Part shown: in pieces, positions 24,411 to 32,880 of the stretch
Numbering within the stretch: position 1 is the first letter of the stretch
Layout of the letters: every line of letters begins with the position of its first letter
Source of the DNA: Tidjanibacter sp045656405
GTDB lineage: Bacteria; Bacteroidota; Bacteroidia; Bacteroidales; Rikenellaceae
Direction: 5' to 3'
NCBI GenBank assembly: GCA_045656405.1
Contig: JAZORC010000020.1
Coordinates: forward strand, 45,220-109,219
Length of the DNA: 64,000 nucleotides
Notes under the pieces: generated by a model
Database searches by the model: none
Seen by the model: the letters and a program-made list of their open reading frames with translations, nothing else
Told to the model about the DNA's origin: nothing
Position numbers and translations under genes: made by a program

Positions 24411-26747
24411 TTAGACCGTCACAAAGACCACCTTGGTAGATGGTGCCGTGGGGTTGTAGTCCACAATCTCCTCCATACGGCAGAGCACCTTTTCGCCCTC
24501 GATGTCCAGAAGGTAGTGGGCGCGGAAGTCGCGCTTGGTGCTGTTGGGGACCACCACCTGCTCCACCTCTTCGGGATTGAGCACCACATAGAGGGTGATT
24601 CTGCGCGAGTGGTTCAGAGCATCCACCCTGTCGTCCCACCACTTATGGAGCCCCACAACACCATCTCTATCCTCAAAGAGTAGCGAGAGGGGTTTGCCCG
24701 AGATGGTGCCATCGTCGTAGAAAGTTAGCAGAGGATACTTCTCGGCTCCCTCCTCGGGATAGTTCCACTTCTCCCCTTTGGGCAGGGAGTGCATCCCGCG
24801 ATAGGCCACAATCTTTGGCAGGAAGTTGAGATTGGCAACCGTGTCACCCTCCTGCTCGGTTGCGCCATCCACCCTTATGAGCGAGGCCGAGGGTGCCGAG
24901 GTAATCACTCCTTTGGTGGAGATTGAGGGGGTGAAGATGGCGTTTTCGACAACTCTTGCACCCTCCGAGGCAAAGACATTGTCAATCGTGGCACTCCACT
25001 CACCGTAGGGCTCCCCCTCGCTCTCTCGTAACTCCTCCACCACACCATCTCCCGAGCGATAGCGGAGCGTGAGTCGCTGTGGATGGTCGCCCCCAAGTTC
25101 CTCCACAACGATTGGTTGGAGGGTGTCTATTCGCTCCGAGAGGTCTATGACCACACCCCTGTCGCAATACTCCCTGCGAGGCTCAATGCAGACCTTGCGC
25201 GAGAGAGGATCGGTGTAGATTTGCAGGTCGAAGAGCTCTTTGAGTGCGCCGAGCAGTTCGAGTCCCGAGGTGGGGATGTTGGCCACATCACCCCACCTCA
25301 ACTCGTCGCCCACCATCGGATGGGGATACAGTACGGGGCGCACCGAGCATCCCGAGAGCAGATGCATCTTTTGCCCCTCCACGCCGCCACCAAAGTAGAA
25401 GAGGTCGAAATATTTGGGCTCCTCGGGCGAGCACCTCTCGGGCATACTTCGGAAGGTGGCCTCAAACTGCCTATACCCCACTTCGCTCACAAAGCCGTCA
25501 TAGATTGCCCAATCGGAGGCGGGAGAGCCGATAAACCCTTCGTGGTGCATCTCCACACGGGCATTGCGAAGTAGTGCAGGTCGTCGATGGGAGAACCTTG
25601 CCGAACGCTCGGTGGTTGTCAAAAGGGTGTGGGTTGTGACCTCCCCCGTGGTGCTATCGACCTCATCGGCCAAAAGTTTGTAGGTTGCCCCCTCCACCAA
25701 ATCAAACACAATGAAGGTGTATTGGAATGAGGGTGATAGGGTTCCCTCTCGACGGTCGGGGAAGTTGTTTTTGACCTCCACTTTGTAGCTATCGCTGTAT
25801 GTAGGGCGCAGCTCCGTCAGCGCCTGCAACTCATTGCGGTTCTTGATGCGATAGTCGCTCACCCAGCGCAGATGGTAGTCGAAGGCCACCGCCACCTCCC
25901 TCGTTGGGGTAAAGACCACTCGCCCCGTGTCGTCGAGGGCAAAACAGCCACTCCCCTCTTCGAACACATCCACAAGGTTCCCAACGGTGCTATAATTGGC
26001 CAGAGGGTCGGCATAAACTCTTCCGAAGTGGTTGGCTTCGGCTTCGGGCGAGTCGACTGTGCGCTCGGCCACAAAGGCCATCTCCTCACCCCACGCAGAG
26101 TGCTCCCTTGTGCTCCATCGGCCACTCATATAGAGCGAGCGGAAAAAATCGGAGCCGATAAATTCGGACTCTACGGCATAGCCTGCCTTGGCAAAAATCG
26201 CCTCTACAAGTGTTGCCAGATGGAGGAAAGGGTGGTAGTTTTCGGGGAGCACTCGGCCTATGAACAACTCCTCACCCCTACCCGTACCACGATCTACGGG
26301 AAGGAATCGCACCGCGGCATCTTGTGCGGTGAGGCTCTTGGCGATACTCTCGGCCGAGAGTGTGGTGCTCCAATCCTCAAAGAGTGTAGAGATTAAAGCC
26401 TCGGCACCCACCACCCACTCGCGTGCATTGCCAATGATGTTGAAACGGTAGTAGCCATCGGCCCCCAGACGCGATGCCGTCAGAAATACCGTACCCTCAA
26501 TTATGACACACCCTCTAACCTCCACACGCGCAGTGTGGCGACGGTGGTTGAACATCTGGGCGGTGAGGGGTTGCTCACAGTCCCCCATCAGGCGACGATT
26601 GAGTGGCGTTGCGGGTATGGTGATACTCTTGGAGTAGTTTGCCCTGCCCCACGATGTGGAGGTGAGCGAGGCTATGGAGAGCGAAACAGAGAGCGACGTA
26701 AGGGGATTGATGTCGGCCTGCTGGTTGTCTATATAGAGCTTTATCAT
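24411..26747 (-). CDS. Large phage tail-associated protein
   Basis: 778 residues. The opening (IKLYIDNQQADINPL) and SKSITIPATPLNRRLMGD, followed by VEVRGCVIIEGTVFL, match the N-terminal pattern of a large Bacteroidetes phage protein usually encoded after the tape measure: a short beta opening, a SKxIxxPxTxxN segment, and a beta-rich body. Exact function unknown; a distal-tail or baseplate role is inferred. It ends in VTV with the stop GTC TAA, again a heptamer unit. No tape measure or tail tube gene accompanies it here. Confidence 0.6.
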   Translation of the reverse strand: MIKLYIDNQQADINPLTSLSVSLSIASLTSTSWGRANYSKSITIPATPLNRRLMGDCEQPLTAQMFNHRRHTARVEVRGCVIIEGTVFLTASRLGADGYYRFNIIGNAREWVVGAEALISTLFEDWSTTLSAESIAKSLTAQDAAVRFLPVDRGTGRGEELFIGRVLPENYHPFLHLATLVEAIFAKAGYAVESEFIGSDFFRSLYMSGRWSTREHSAWGEEMAFVAERTVDSPEAEANHFGRVYADPLANYSTVGNLVDVFEEGSGCFALDDTGRVVFTPTREVAVAFDYHLRWVSDYRIKNRNELQALTELRPTYSDSYKVEVKNNFPDRREGTLSPSFQYTFIVFDLVEGATYKLLADEVDSTTGEVTTHTLLTTTERSARFSHRRPALLRNARVEMHHEGFIGSPASDWAIYDGFVSEVGYRQFEATFRSMPERCSPEEPKYFDLFYFGGGVEGQKMHLLSGCSVRPVLYPHPMVGDELRWGDVANIPTSGLELLGALKELFDLQIYTDPLSRKVCIEPRREYCDRGVVIDLSERIDTLQPIVVEELGGDHPQRLTLRYRSGDGVVEELRESEGEPYGEWSATIDNVFASEGARVVENAIFTPSISTKGVITSAPSASLIRVDGATEQEGDTVANLNFLPKIVAYRGMHSLPKGEKWNYPEEGAEKYPLLTFYDDGTISGKPLSLLFEDRDGVVGLHKWWDDRVDALNHSRRITLYVVLNPEEVEQVVVPNSTKRDFRAHYLLDIEGEKVLCRMEEIVDYNPTAPSTKVVFVTV

Positions 26748-27037
26748 TGAGAATTGGGAATTGGGAATTGGGAATTGAGAATTGGAGGAGTATTCGTAGG
26801 GACACGGGTATTAAAAAAAGATACCCGCGAACAAAAGGGGAGTCGGTTGACGGTCGACGAAAAACAGACCTCTCCCGCCCTTCGGGCACCCTCCCCTAAT
26901 TTAGGGGAGGGATTTTCTTTTTATTCCCTCTCCTAGGTTAGGAGAGGGTGAGCAAAGCTCGGGTGAGGTCCGTATTTTGGCATAGGTATTAAAAAAGATA
27001 CCCGCGAACAAAAGGGGAGTCGGTTGACGGTCGACGA
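26748..27037. repeat. Repeat mosaic before the tail-type gene
   Basis: Contains (GGGAATT)n heptamers (26750-26785); two copies of a unit with GGTATTAAAAAAGATACC hairpin, GCGAACAAAAGGGGAGTC and GGTTGACGGTCGACGA (26807-26861 and 26985-27037); and CTCCCCTAATTTAGGGGAG and CTCTCCTAGGTTAGGAGAG palindromes. The second unit begins at the stop codon of the 329-residue gene. Confidence 0.8.
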
Positions 27038-28027
27038 TTAGAAACGCATCTTTCGACTTGGCCTGATGGTGAGTTCCAACGTGTGGGCTCCCTCTCCAAG
27101 AGTTACAACCGAATGGGAGATGACGGTTTGGGGCTCCACCCCCTCGGGGGTTATCATCCACACTCGGGGTGAGGTCACAACACCCACCAGAGCCTCCGCC
27201 TCATCAACCGGCAGATAACCACTACGGAGTATGCGCTCTCTCCACCCCTCACCACCGAGGGTTAGAGTTCCTGTGGGAGTTTCACACTCCGAGCGGGAGG
27301 TTTTCAGTTCCTCCCGCGGTGTGGAGCGGAAGGTGTAGTAGGAGATGTAACCATCACGATTGAGCCACGCGAGCCTTGTGGAGCCCTTCACAGCTGGGAG
27401 GATGGTGTAGTGGATGGTTGCCAATTTCTCGCCACCGAGCGAGAGGGATAGATGGAGTGTTTCGACCTCCTCACGAGGCTGTATTTGGGTGATAATGTGC
27501 TGGGGACTGACCACCAAAATATTGACGCCCTCGGTTGCGACAATTGCGTTATAGGGGGTGTGTATGGCCACCCTGTCATTGATTCTTACACTCACCACCA
27601 ATCTATCACCCTCGGCTGCACGGAATGCCACCTCGTCACACTCTCCAAGTGAGATTGCACGTCGTTGCTCCTCGGCACCCATCACCGCACGGAGGGGCAC
27701 CTGACTATGGGATGTGGTGAAGTGAATGAGTGGCGAGCGCTCGGTGTCGCCATTATACCCCACCGCGATGGCTGCCTGACGACCATTGGGTGTGCAACAT
27801 TCAAGTTTGTTGGAGAGGATGGGTTCGGGCGCGAGCAGACGTTCCACAAAAGTGCGGGGTGAGGAGAGGATGCTTTCGCGGGCGGCATAGCGCCTTGCGC
27901 CTAACAACTCCCCACCATCGGAGTAGAAACGAATCTCGGTGGGAGTTGCCACATCCACCTGCTCAAAACGGAAGTAGTTATCATCGTATGCCGAGGAGTA
28001 GTCGGCAGGATAGGATACGAGTTTCAT
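27038..28027 (-). CDS. Unrecognised 329-residue phage-block protein
   Basis: Beta-rich protein starting MKLVSYPADYSSAYDDNYF, with repeated strand-like segments (RLVVSVRINDRVAIHTPYNA, LHLSLSLGGEKLATIHYTIL) and EGAHTLELTIRPSRK at the end. The composition suggests a structural, perhaps tail-fibre-related, protein. It is 17 nt from the upstream 137-residue gene and opens the late part of the block. No family is recognised. Confidence 0.55.
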   Translation of the reverse strand: MKLVSYPADYSSAYDDNYFRFEQVDVATPTEIRFYSDGGELLGARRYAARESILSSPRTFVERLLAPEPILSNKLECCTPNGRQAAIAVGYNGDTERSPLIHFTTSHSQVPLRAVMGAEEQRRAISLGECDEVAFRAAEGDRLVVSVRINDRVAIHTPYNAIVATEGVNILVVSPQHIITQIQPREEVETLHLSLSLGGEKLATIHYTILPAVKGSTRLAWLNRDGYISYYTFRSTPREELKTSRSECETPTGTLTLGGEGWRERILRSGYLPVDEAEALVGVVTSPRVWMITPEGVEPQTVISHSVVTLGEGAHTLELTIRPSRKMRF

Positions 28028-28044
28028 AGTTCATTATTTTAACA

Positions 28045-28455
28045 TTAGTTTTTACACGCAAAGCACCAAACCTTGGCCCTTACTTGGAGAGCCACCTCAC
28101 CCGATATGGTAAGCATCTCCTCTATGGGAGCCAACTCTTGGAGTTCCAATTCACGCACCAAGTTGTGCTCGGCAATCGCCTTGACAATCAACTCTGCATC
28201 GGAGGCAAGAGATGCAAGCAATTGGCTTCTTTCAGCAGGCGACATCCCCCTCTTCATCAGCAATTTAACATCGAGCGCATAGACTCTATTAACCTCTTTT
28301 TCACCCTCCAAAGAGATTAGGCGTGGAGGCGTAATGATGGCTATCGGAAAGCCTTCGTGACGAAGTGTCGTGTGGAGATTTTCGGGGAGTGTAGGATGGT
28401 AACCATAGGAGCCGACCACAGACTCCACTACATTCAAAAGCGAGCGATAATTCAT
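28045..28455 (-). CDS. Unrecognised 136-residue protein, first gene of the phage-derived block
   Basis: Starts at MNYRSLLNVVESVVGSYG; an in-frame ATG 48 nt upstream would sit at the predicted transcript start and is rejected. The pattern VNRVYALDVKLLMKRGMSPAERSQLLASL with a beta-rich end resembles phage tail-completion or tail-terminator proteins in size and mix, but that is weak. A strong promoter lies 35 nt upstream, so this is probably the first cistron of a transcript reaching toward the holin. Confidence 0.55.
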   Translation of the reverse strand: MNYRSLLNVVESVVGSYGYHPTLPENLHTTLRHEGFPIAIITPPRLISLEGEKEVNRVYALDVKLLMKRGMSPAERSQLLASLASDAELIVKAIAEHNLVRELELQELAPIEEMLTISGEVALQVRAKVWCFACKN

Positions 28456-28489
28456 AGATTCTTCTTTTTTGTTCTGTTCAATTTCTGAA

Positions 28490-28520
28490 CAAAAGTAGTT
28501 CAATTCAACTCGCTTGTCAA
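28490..28520 (-). promoter_or_regulatory. Promoter of the phage-derived block with possible operator repeats
   Basis: TTG (28520-28518), 20 nt, TACTTTTG (28497-28490) is a host-type promoter. Around the -7 box lie TGTTC-N7-GAACA and two copies of GTTCAATT (28476-28483 and 28498-28505), arranged as an operator might be. No linked repressor gene is seen. Confidence 0.65.
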
Positions 28521-28685
28521 TATCAAATTTTCCTCTTTGATGTACTATTTATCCATTTGTGCACCCATATAACACACCAACCCCCACCTTTTCAGCAAGA
28601 TAGGGGTTGGTGAAATTTTTGAACTTTTCTAAACTTTTTGGAATAGGATTGTTGGTGTATGAGGAGAGAAAGGTTAGTGTAGGGT

Positions 28686-29097
28686 GATGCTCCCGAGAGT
28701 TTCGACAGAACTTAAAAACGCATAGAATCGAGCGAGTTATAGGCGCACAAGAAAATCCCCTCCGCAGTTTACTGAACGTAAATGAGGTGCCGGAACGGCA
28801 CTTTTGTGAGGGTGGTGTTCCCGAGGGTTTCGACAGAACTTAAAAACGCATAGAATCGGGTGAATAGTAGGCGCACAAGAAAATCCCCTCCGCAGTTTAC
28901 ATAACGTAAATGAGGTGCCGGAACGGCACTTTTGTGCTAGTGGTGCTCCCGAAAGTTTCAACAGAAATCAAAAAAACGCATAGAATCGAGCGGATTTTAG
29001 GCGTGCAAGAAAGCGGGCTCCGCAGTTTACTAAACGTAAATGAGGAAGCCCGCTTATCGAAGCACAACGCCAAAGACGCCGATTCTATGCGTTTTTT
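28686..29097. repeat. Three tandem hairpin units after groL
   Basis: Units of about 128-130 bp, each with ACGCATAGAATCG, GGCG(C/T)(A/G)CAAG and the core CCGCAGTTTAC-N5-GTAAATGAGG. The unit touching groL is intact: AAAAAACGCATAGAATCG (28971-28988) pairs perfectly with 29080-29097, and AAGCGGGCT (29011-29019) with 29047-29055. The two outer units have a GTGCCG-GAA-CGGCAC hairpin on one side instead of the matching inner arm, so they look recombined. No gene is present from 28504 to 29095. Confidence 0.85.
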
Positions 29098-30718
29098 AGT
29101 AGCCCATACCACCTGCAGGCATCGCAGGTGCAGGACTCTCCTCCTTCTTCTCGGCCAAGACACACTCGGTAGTAAGGAACATCGAGGCAATCGACGCGGC
29201 ATTTTCGAGAGCCACACGCGACACCTTGGTGGGGTCGATAATACCAGCCTCAAACATATCCTCATAGCGGTCGGCACGGGCGTTGTAACCGAAGGCACCT
29301 TTGCCCTCTTTCACCTTATTGACAACCACCGAGCCCTCGCCACCTGCATTGGCAACAATCTGGCGCAGAGGCTCTTCGATAGCCCTACGAACAATGGCGA
29401 TACCTGTTGTTTCGTCGTCATTTTCGCCTTTGAGGTCGGCAATAGCCTCGGCAGCGCGGATGTAGGCCACGCCACCACCGGGGATGATACCCTCCTCTAT
29501 TGCTGCGCGTGTTGCAGCGAGTGCGTCCTGTACGCGGTCTTTCTTCTCTTTCATCTCCACCTCGGTTGCGGCTCCCACATAGAGCACAGCCACACCACCT
29601 GCCAACTTGGCGAGCCTCTCTTGGAGTTTCTCACGATCGTAGTCGCTGGTGGAATTTTCCATCTGGTATCGAATTTGTGCCACGCGCTCTGCGATAGCCT
29701 CTGCCGAGCCTGCGCCATCTACGATAGTGGTATTGTCCTTCGAGATGGTAATCTTATCGGCCGAGCCGAGCATATCCACAGTGGCTGCATCCATACGCAG
29801 ACCTCTATCCTCGGAGATTACGGTACCACCTGTGAGAACTGCGATGTCCTCCAAGAGTTCTTTGCGCCTGTCGCCAAAGCCGGGGGCTTTAACAGCTGCA
29901 ATCTTGATGGTGCCACGCAACTTATTCATAACGAGCGCGGTCAGAGCCTCACCCTCAACATCCTCGGCAACAATCAGGAGCGAGCGACCATTCTGTGCCA
30001 CGGGCTCCAAAACACCCATAATCTCCTTCATTGTGGAGATTTTCTTGTCGGTCAAAAGGACATAGGGGCGCTCCAAAGTAGCCTCCATTTTGTCGGTGTC
30101 GGTCACAAAGTATGCCGAGATGTAGCCTCTGTCGAACTGCATACCCTCCACAACATCAACGTGTGTTTCGGTACCTTTTGCCTCCTCAACGGTGATAACA
30201 CCCTCCTTCTTAACCTTACCCACAGCCTCGGCGATAAGTTTACCGATGCTGTTGTCGTTATTTGCGGAGATGGTTGCCACCTGCTCCACCTTGTCCAAGT
30301 TGTCACCCACCTGCTTGCTCTGCGCCTTGATATTCTCCACCACAGCACCCACAGCCTTGTCGATACCGCGTTTGAGGTCCATAGGATTGGCACCTGCGGT
30401 CACATTCTTGATACCCACGCCAATGATAGCCTGTGCCAAGACCGTTGCGGTGGTGGTACCATCACCCGCATCATCATTGGTCTTGCTTGCCACCTCTTTG
30501 ACAATTTGTGCGCCCATATTGGCGAAGTTATCCTCCAACTCCACCTCTTTTGCCACGCTCACACCATCTTTGGTGATGTGTGGTGCGCCAAACTTCTTAT
30601 CGATAATCACATTGCGACCTTTGGGGCCGAGTGTCACCTTTACAGCATTTGCAAGGGCATCAACACCCTCTTTGAGGAGTTCCCTTGCCTCTACATTATA
30701 TTTGATTTCCTTTGCCAT
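29096..30718 (-). CDS. groL: Chaperonin GroEL
   Basis: 60-kDa chaperonin that folds proteins with GroES. 540 residues with the full family pattern: KEIKYNVEARELLKEG, VTLGPKGRNVII, the ATP-site DGTTTATVLA, AGANPMDLKRGID, GGGVAYIRA, and a C-terminal GGMGY tail. It follows groS on the same strand with 168 nt of repeat-rich spacer. The TAA stop is inside the base of a long hairpin. Confidence 0.98.
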   Translation of the reverse strand: MAKEIKYNVEARELLKEGVDALANAVKVTLGPKGRNVIIDKKFGAPHITKDGVSVAKEVELEDNFANMGAQIVKEVASKTNDDAGDGTTTATVLAQAIIGVGIKNVTAGANPMDLKRGIDKAVGAVVENIKAQSKQVGDNLDKVEQVATISANNDNSIGKLIAEAVGKVKKEGVITVEEAKGTETHVDVVEGMQFDRGYISAYFVTDTDKMEATLERPYVLLTDKKISTMKEIMGVLEPVAQNGRSLLIVAEDVEGEALTALVMNKLRGTIKIAAVKAPGFGDRRKELLEDIAVLTGGTVISEDRGLRMDAATVDMLGSADKITISKDNTTIVDGAGSAEAIAERVAQIRYQMENSTSDYDREKLQERLAKLAGGVAVLYVGAATEVEMKEKKDRVQDALAATRAAIEEGIIPGGGVAYIRAAEAIADLKGENDDETTGIAIVRRAIEEPLRQIVANAGGEGSVVVNKVKEGKGAFGYNARADRYEDMFEAGIIDPTKVSRVALENAASIASMFLTTECVLAEKKEESPAPAMPAGGMGY

Positions 30719-30886
30719 TTTTTGTATTTTTTCTTTGTTTTACGCTTTTTTCTCCGCTTTTTGTAAAAAGCGGAACCAAAAACTTTTAGTGTAGACAACC
30801 GCTACAATTCTATCTACCGCCCCGCTTCGGAATCCCAGCACAAAAGTGCCCACACCGTTAGACGTTGGACGTTAGACGTTAGACTT
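30719..30886. repeat. Repeat-filled groS-groL spacer
   Basis: Contains the 5' module hairpin CCGCTTTTT/AAAAAGCGG (30754-30773) 36 nt before groL with its AACCAAAAACTTTT flank, and a heptamer array of GTTAGAC/GTTGGAC (30857-30884) that starts 2 nt beyond the groS stop codon. No gene. Confidence 0.8.
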
Positions 30887-31159
30887 CTATTTCAAAACTG
30901 CCATAATATCAGACTGCTTCATAATGAGGTAGTCCTCACCATCGTGGTGGATTTCGGTGCCGGCGTACTTGCCATACATCACAACGTCGCCTACTGCAAC
31001 CTCCATCTTGACCTCCGAGGTACCAGGGCCAACGGCCACAACCTTACCCAGAAGTGGTTTCTCTTTTGCTGTGTCGGGGATAAACAGACCGCCTGCGGTC
31101 TTCTCCTCTGCGGGATTGGGCAGAATCAAGACTCTGTCCGAAAGTGGTTTAATTGCCAT
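30887..31159 (-). CDS. groS: Co-chaperonin GroES
   Basis: 90-residue GroES: KPLSDRVLILPNPAEEKT, the mobile-loop region GGLFIPDTAKEKP, and KVVAVGPGTSE followed by GDVVMYGKYAGTEI. It caps GroEL to close the folding chamber. It is the first gene of groS-groL and is preceded by a sigma-54-like promoter and a palindrome. Confidence 0.97.
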   Translation of the reverse strand: MAIKPLSDRVLILPNPAEEKTAGGLFIPDTAKEKPLLGKVVAVGPGTSEVKMEVAVGDVVMYGKYAGTEIHHDGEDYLIMKQSDIMAVLK

Positions 31160-31213
31160 AATCTCGTGTTTTTTATGTTTTATATTACTTTTGCTTGTTT
31201 GGTCATCTACGAA

Positions 31214-31228
31214 GCAACCTTTGTGCCA
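31214..31228 (-). promoter_or_regulatory. Sigma-54-like promoter of groS-groL
   Basis: TGGCAC-N5-TTGC on the minus strand matches the -24/-12 consensus of sigma-54 exactly, with the GG and GC dinucleotides at correct spacing. The implied start near 31202 leaves a 43-nt leader. I see no TTG/TAnnTTTG promoter in this gap. Sigma-54 control of chaperonins in this phylum is an inference. Confidence 0.5.
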
Positions 31229-31238
31229 GACAGCGAGG

Positions 31239-31253
31239 CTGACATTTTGTCAG
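31239..31253. promoter_or_regulatory. Palindrome upstream of the groESL promoter
   Basis: CTGACATTTTGTCAG has 6-bp arms about 10 nt upstream of the -24 box and ends just before the stop codon of the CtpA-type gene. It could be a regulator site; it is not a CIRCE element. Confidence 0.4.
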
Positions 31254-31254
31254 T

Positions 31255-32874
31255 CTACTCCACGCCAAGCACCTCGAAGGCTTTTTGGAGTGTTTCGTCG
31301 ATGGGTGCGATTTGGGAGAAGTAGCCCACATCCTGCAACTCCGTATTGCGGGCAATGTAGGCTCGGAGCATCGAGGTGAGCAACTCGCGCGAGGTTGCAA
31401 TCTCCTTGCGGTTGGGTTTCACACCCTTTGTGGCCGCATACTGCACAAAGTCCTCCAAGAGAGTCTTGTCGCCATCCAAAAAAGCGTTCAACTCGGGGAG
31501 GGTGTGGATGTTATTTATCTCCTCTCTGTGACGGTCGGCATAGTCCAACGTGTAGCGGTAGAGGATGTTGAGCCCCGTCGTGGCGTAGTAGTATGGGGTC
31601 ATATTGAGGGTGTCAATGGGGACAAAGATGTCGGGCATAATACCACCTCCACCATAGACCACCTTACCTTTGGGGGTAACTTTTCGGAGCGAGTCGGCAA
31701 AGTGTATGCTGTCGGCCGAGAACATCTCCCCCTTTTCGTAGCGGTGCACAATATCGAGTAGGTAATCCTCCTCACCATTGTCGTATGGCTTTTGTATGCA
31801 CCTACCCGTTGGGGTGTAGTACCTTGCGATGGTCATCCTCAACGCCGAGCCATCCGAGAGTGGAATCTGGCTCTGCACCAATCCTTTACCAAACGAACGA
31901 CGCCCCACAATAGTACCTCGGTCGTTATCTTGGAGTGCTCCCGCAAGGATTTCACTCGACGAAGCGCTGTAATCGTCAATCAACACCACAAGTGGGATAT
32001 CCGTAAGTGTGCCTCCACCTGTGCTATACTCCTTTTGTTGGTTGCCCGCCTTATCTTCGGTATAGACCATAAGTTTGCCTTCGGGCAGGAACTCGTTGGT
32101 CATACTGATGGCTTGGTCGAGGTAGCCACCCGAGTTGCTACGCATATCGAAGATAAGTTTTTCCATACCCTCCTTTTGGAGTTTGGCTACGGCTTCGAGG
32201 AACTCCTTGTGTGTGGTGCGGGCAAAACTTGTGAGCCTTATGTATCCCACCCCTGGGCGAATCATAAAGGCGGCATCAATGCTGTGGAGTGGAATCTTAT
32301 CCCTCACAATATCAACACCTACAAGGCCCTCCACATTGCCCCTTTTGAGCCCCAGACGCACCTTTGTACCGCGTTTGCCACGCAGACGCTCCACGATTTT
32401 GTCTTGTGCAATTTTGCGCCCTGCCACCGTGTCGCCATCAATGGTCACAATCCTATCGCCAGGGAGCACACCTGCCTTATAGCTCGGGCCACCAGCGGTA
32501 GTGTTGAGCACCACAATCGTGTCGGTTGCCATATTGAAGACCACGCCGATACCATCGAACTCCCCTTCGAGTGGCTCATTGACCGCCTGCAACTCCTCCT
32601 TGGGGATATAGACCGAGTGTGGGTCGAGCGAGGCCATCATCTCGTGCATCAGGTTTTCCACAATGGTGTCGGTATCCACAGGGTCCAAATAGAGCCTATC
32701 AATAAGCGAGAGCGAATAGTCCAATTTGGAGAGTCGCACCTGCGGAGTGGTGGTTGATGTTGTCACCTTGTTTTGTGGGCGCGCCGAGGAGATGGTATAT
32801 CCCATCCACACACCGAGAGCGAGCACAGAGGCAACTACAATAGGTAGCCAAAGGGTGAGTTTATCTCGTTTCAT
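31255..32874 (-). CDS. C-terminal processing serine protease (S41/CtpA type)
   Basis: Periplasmic protease with an N-terminal membrane anchor (LTLWLPIVVASVLALGVWMG). 539 residues. The PDZ domain follows around residues 95-175 (GPSYKAGVLPGDRIVTIDGD), then the S41 core with FDMRSNSGGYLDQA, the nucleophile Ser region DDYSASSSEILAGAL (about 305) and the Lys partner in RRSFGKGLVQ (about 332). The C-terminal helical extension is normal for Bacteroidetes CtpA. It is 6 nt downstream of the DUF3078 gene and therefore in one operon with it. Confidence 0.92.
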   Translation of the reverse strand: MKRDKLTLWLPIVVASVLALGVWMGYTISSARPQNKVTTSTTTPQVRLSKLDYSLSLIDRLYLDPVDTDTIVENLMHEMMASLDPHSVYIPKEELQAVNEPLEGEFDGIGVVFNMATDTIVVLNTTAGGPSYKAGVLPGDRIVTIDGDTVAGRKIAQDKIVERLRGKRGTKVRLGLKRGNVEGLVGVDIVRDKIPLHSIDAAFMIRPGVGYIRLTSFARTTHKEFLEAVAKLQKEGMEKLIFDMRSNSGGYLDQAISMTNEFLPEGKLMVYTEDKAGNQQKEYSTGGGTLTDIPLVVLIDDYSASSSEILAGALQDNDRGTIVGRRSFGKGLVQSQIPLSDGSALRMTIARYYTPTGRCIQKPYDNGEEDYLLDIVHRYEKGEMFSADSIHFADSLRKVTPKGKVVYGGGGIMPDIFVPIDTLNMTPYYYATTGLNILYRYTLDYADRHREEINNIHTLPELNAFLDGDKTLLEDFVQYAATKGVKPNRKEIATSRELLTSMLRAYIARNTELQDVGYFSQIAPIDETLQKAFEVLGVE

Positions 32875-32880
32875 TCTCTT

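Larger units (their letters stand above)
18639..28455 (-). mobile_element. Phage-derived gene block without visible terminase or integrase
   Basis: Eleven minus-strand genes. In transcription order: 137-aa tail-type protein, 329-aa protein, 778-aa tail-associated protein, 55-aa protein, HTH protein, ClpP-like prohead protease, HK97-type capsid protein, 161-aa protein, portal, connector-like protein, holin. Not seen: integrase, large terminase, tail tube or sheath, tape measure, endolysin, att sites. The portal follows rather than precedes protease and capsid. Intergenic gaps carry the same repeat modules as host genes. It could be a decayed prophage, a satellite-like element, or a domesticated particle-forming or gene-transfer block. 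Boundaries are set by gene content only. Confidence 0.75.

Noticed and set aside
18639..28455. Complete active prophage
   Set aside because: No integrase, large terminase, tape measure, tail tube, lysis enzyme or att sites are visible among the genes.
28686..29097. CRISPR array
   Set aside because: The repeats are long (about 128 bp), form internal hairpins, have no unique spacers and no cas genes nearby.
28910..30766. 618-codon plus-strand frame opposite groL
   Set aside because: GroEL is unmistakable on the minus strand; the opposite frame runs through repeat hairpins and has no domain pattern.
31239..31253. CIRCE operator before groESL
   Set aside because: CIRCE is TTAGCACTC-N9-GAGTGCTAA; this palindrome has a different sequence and a three-base centre.
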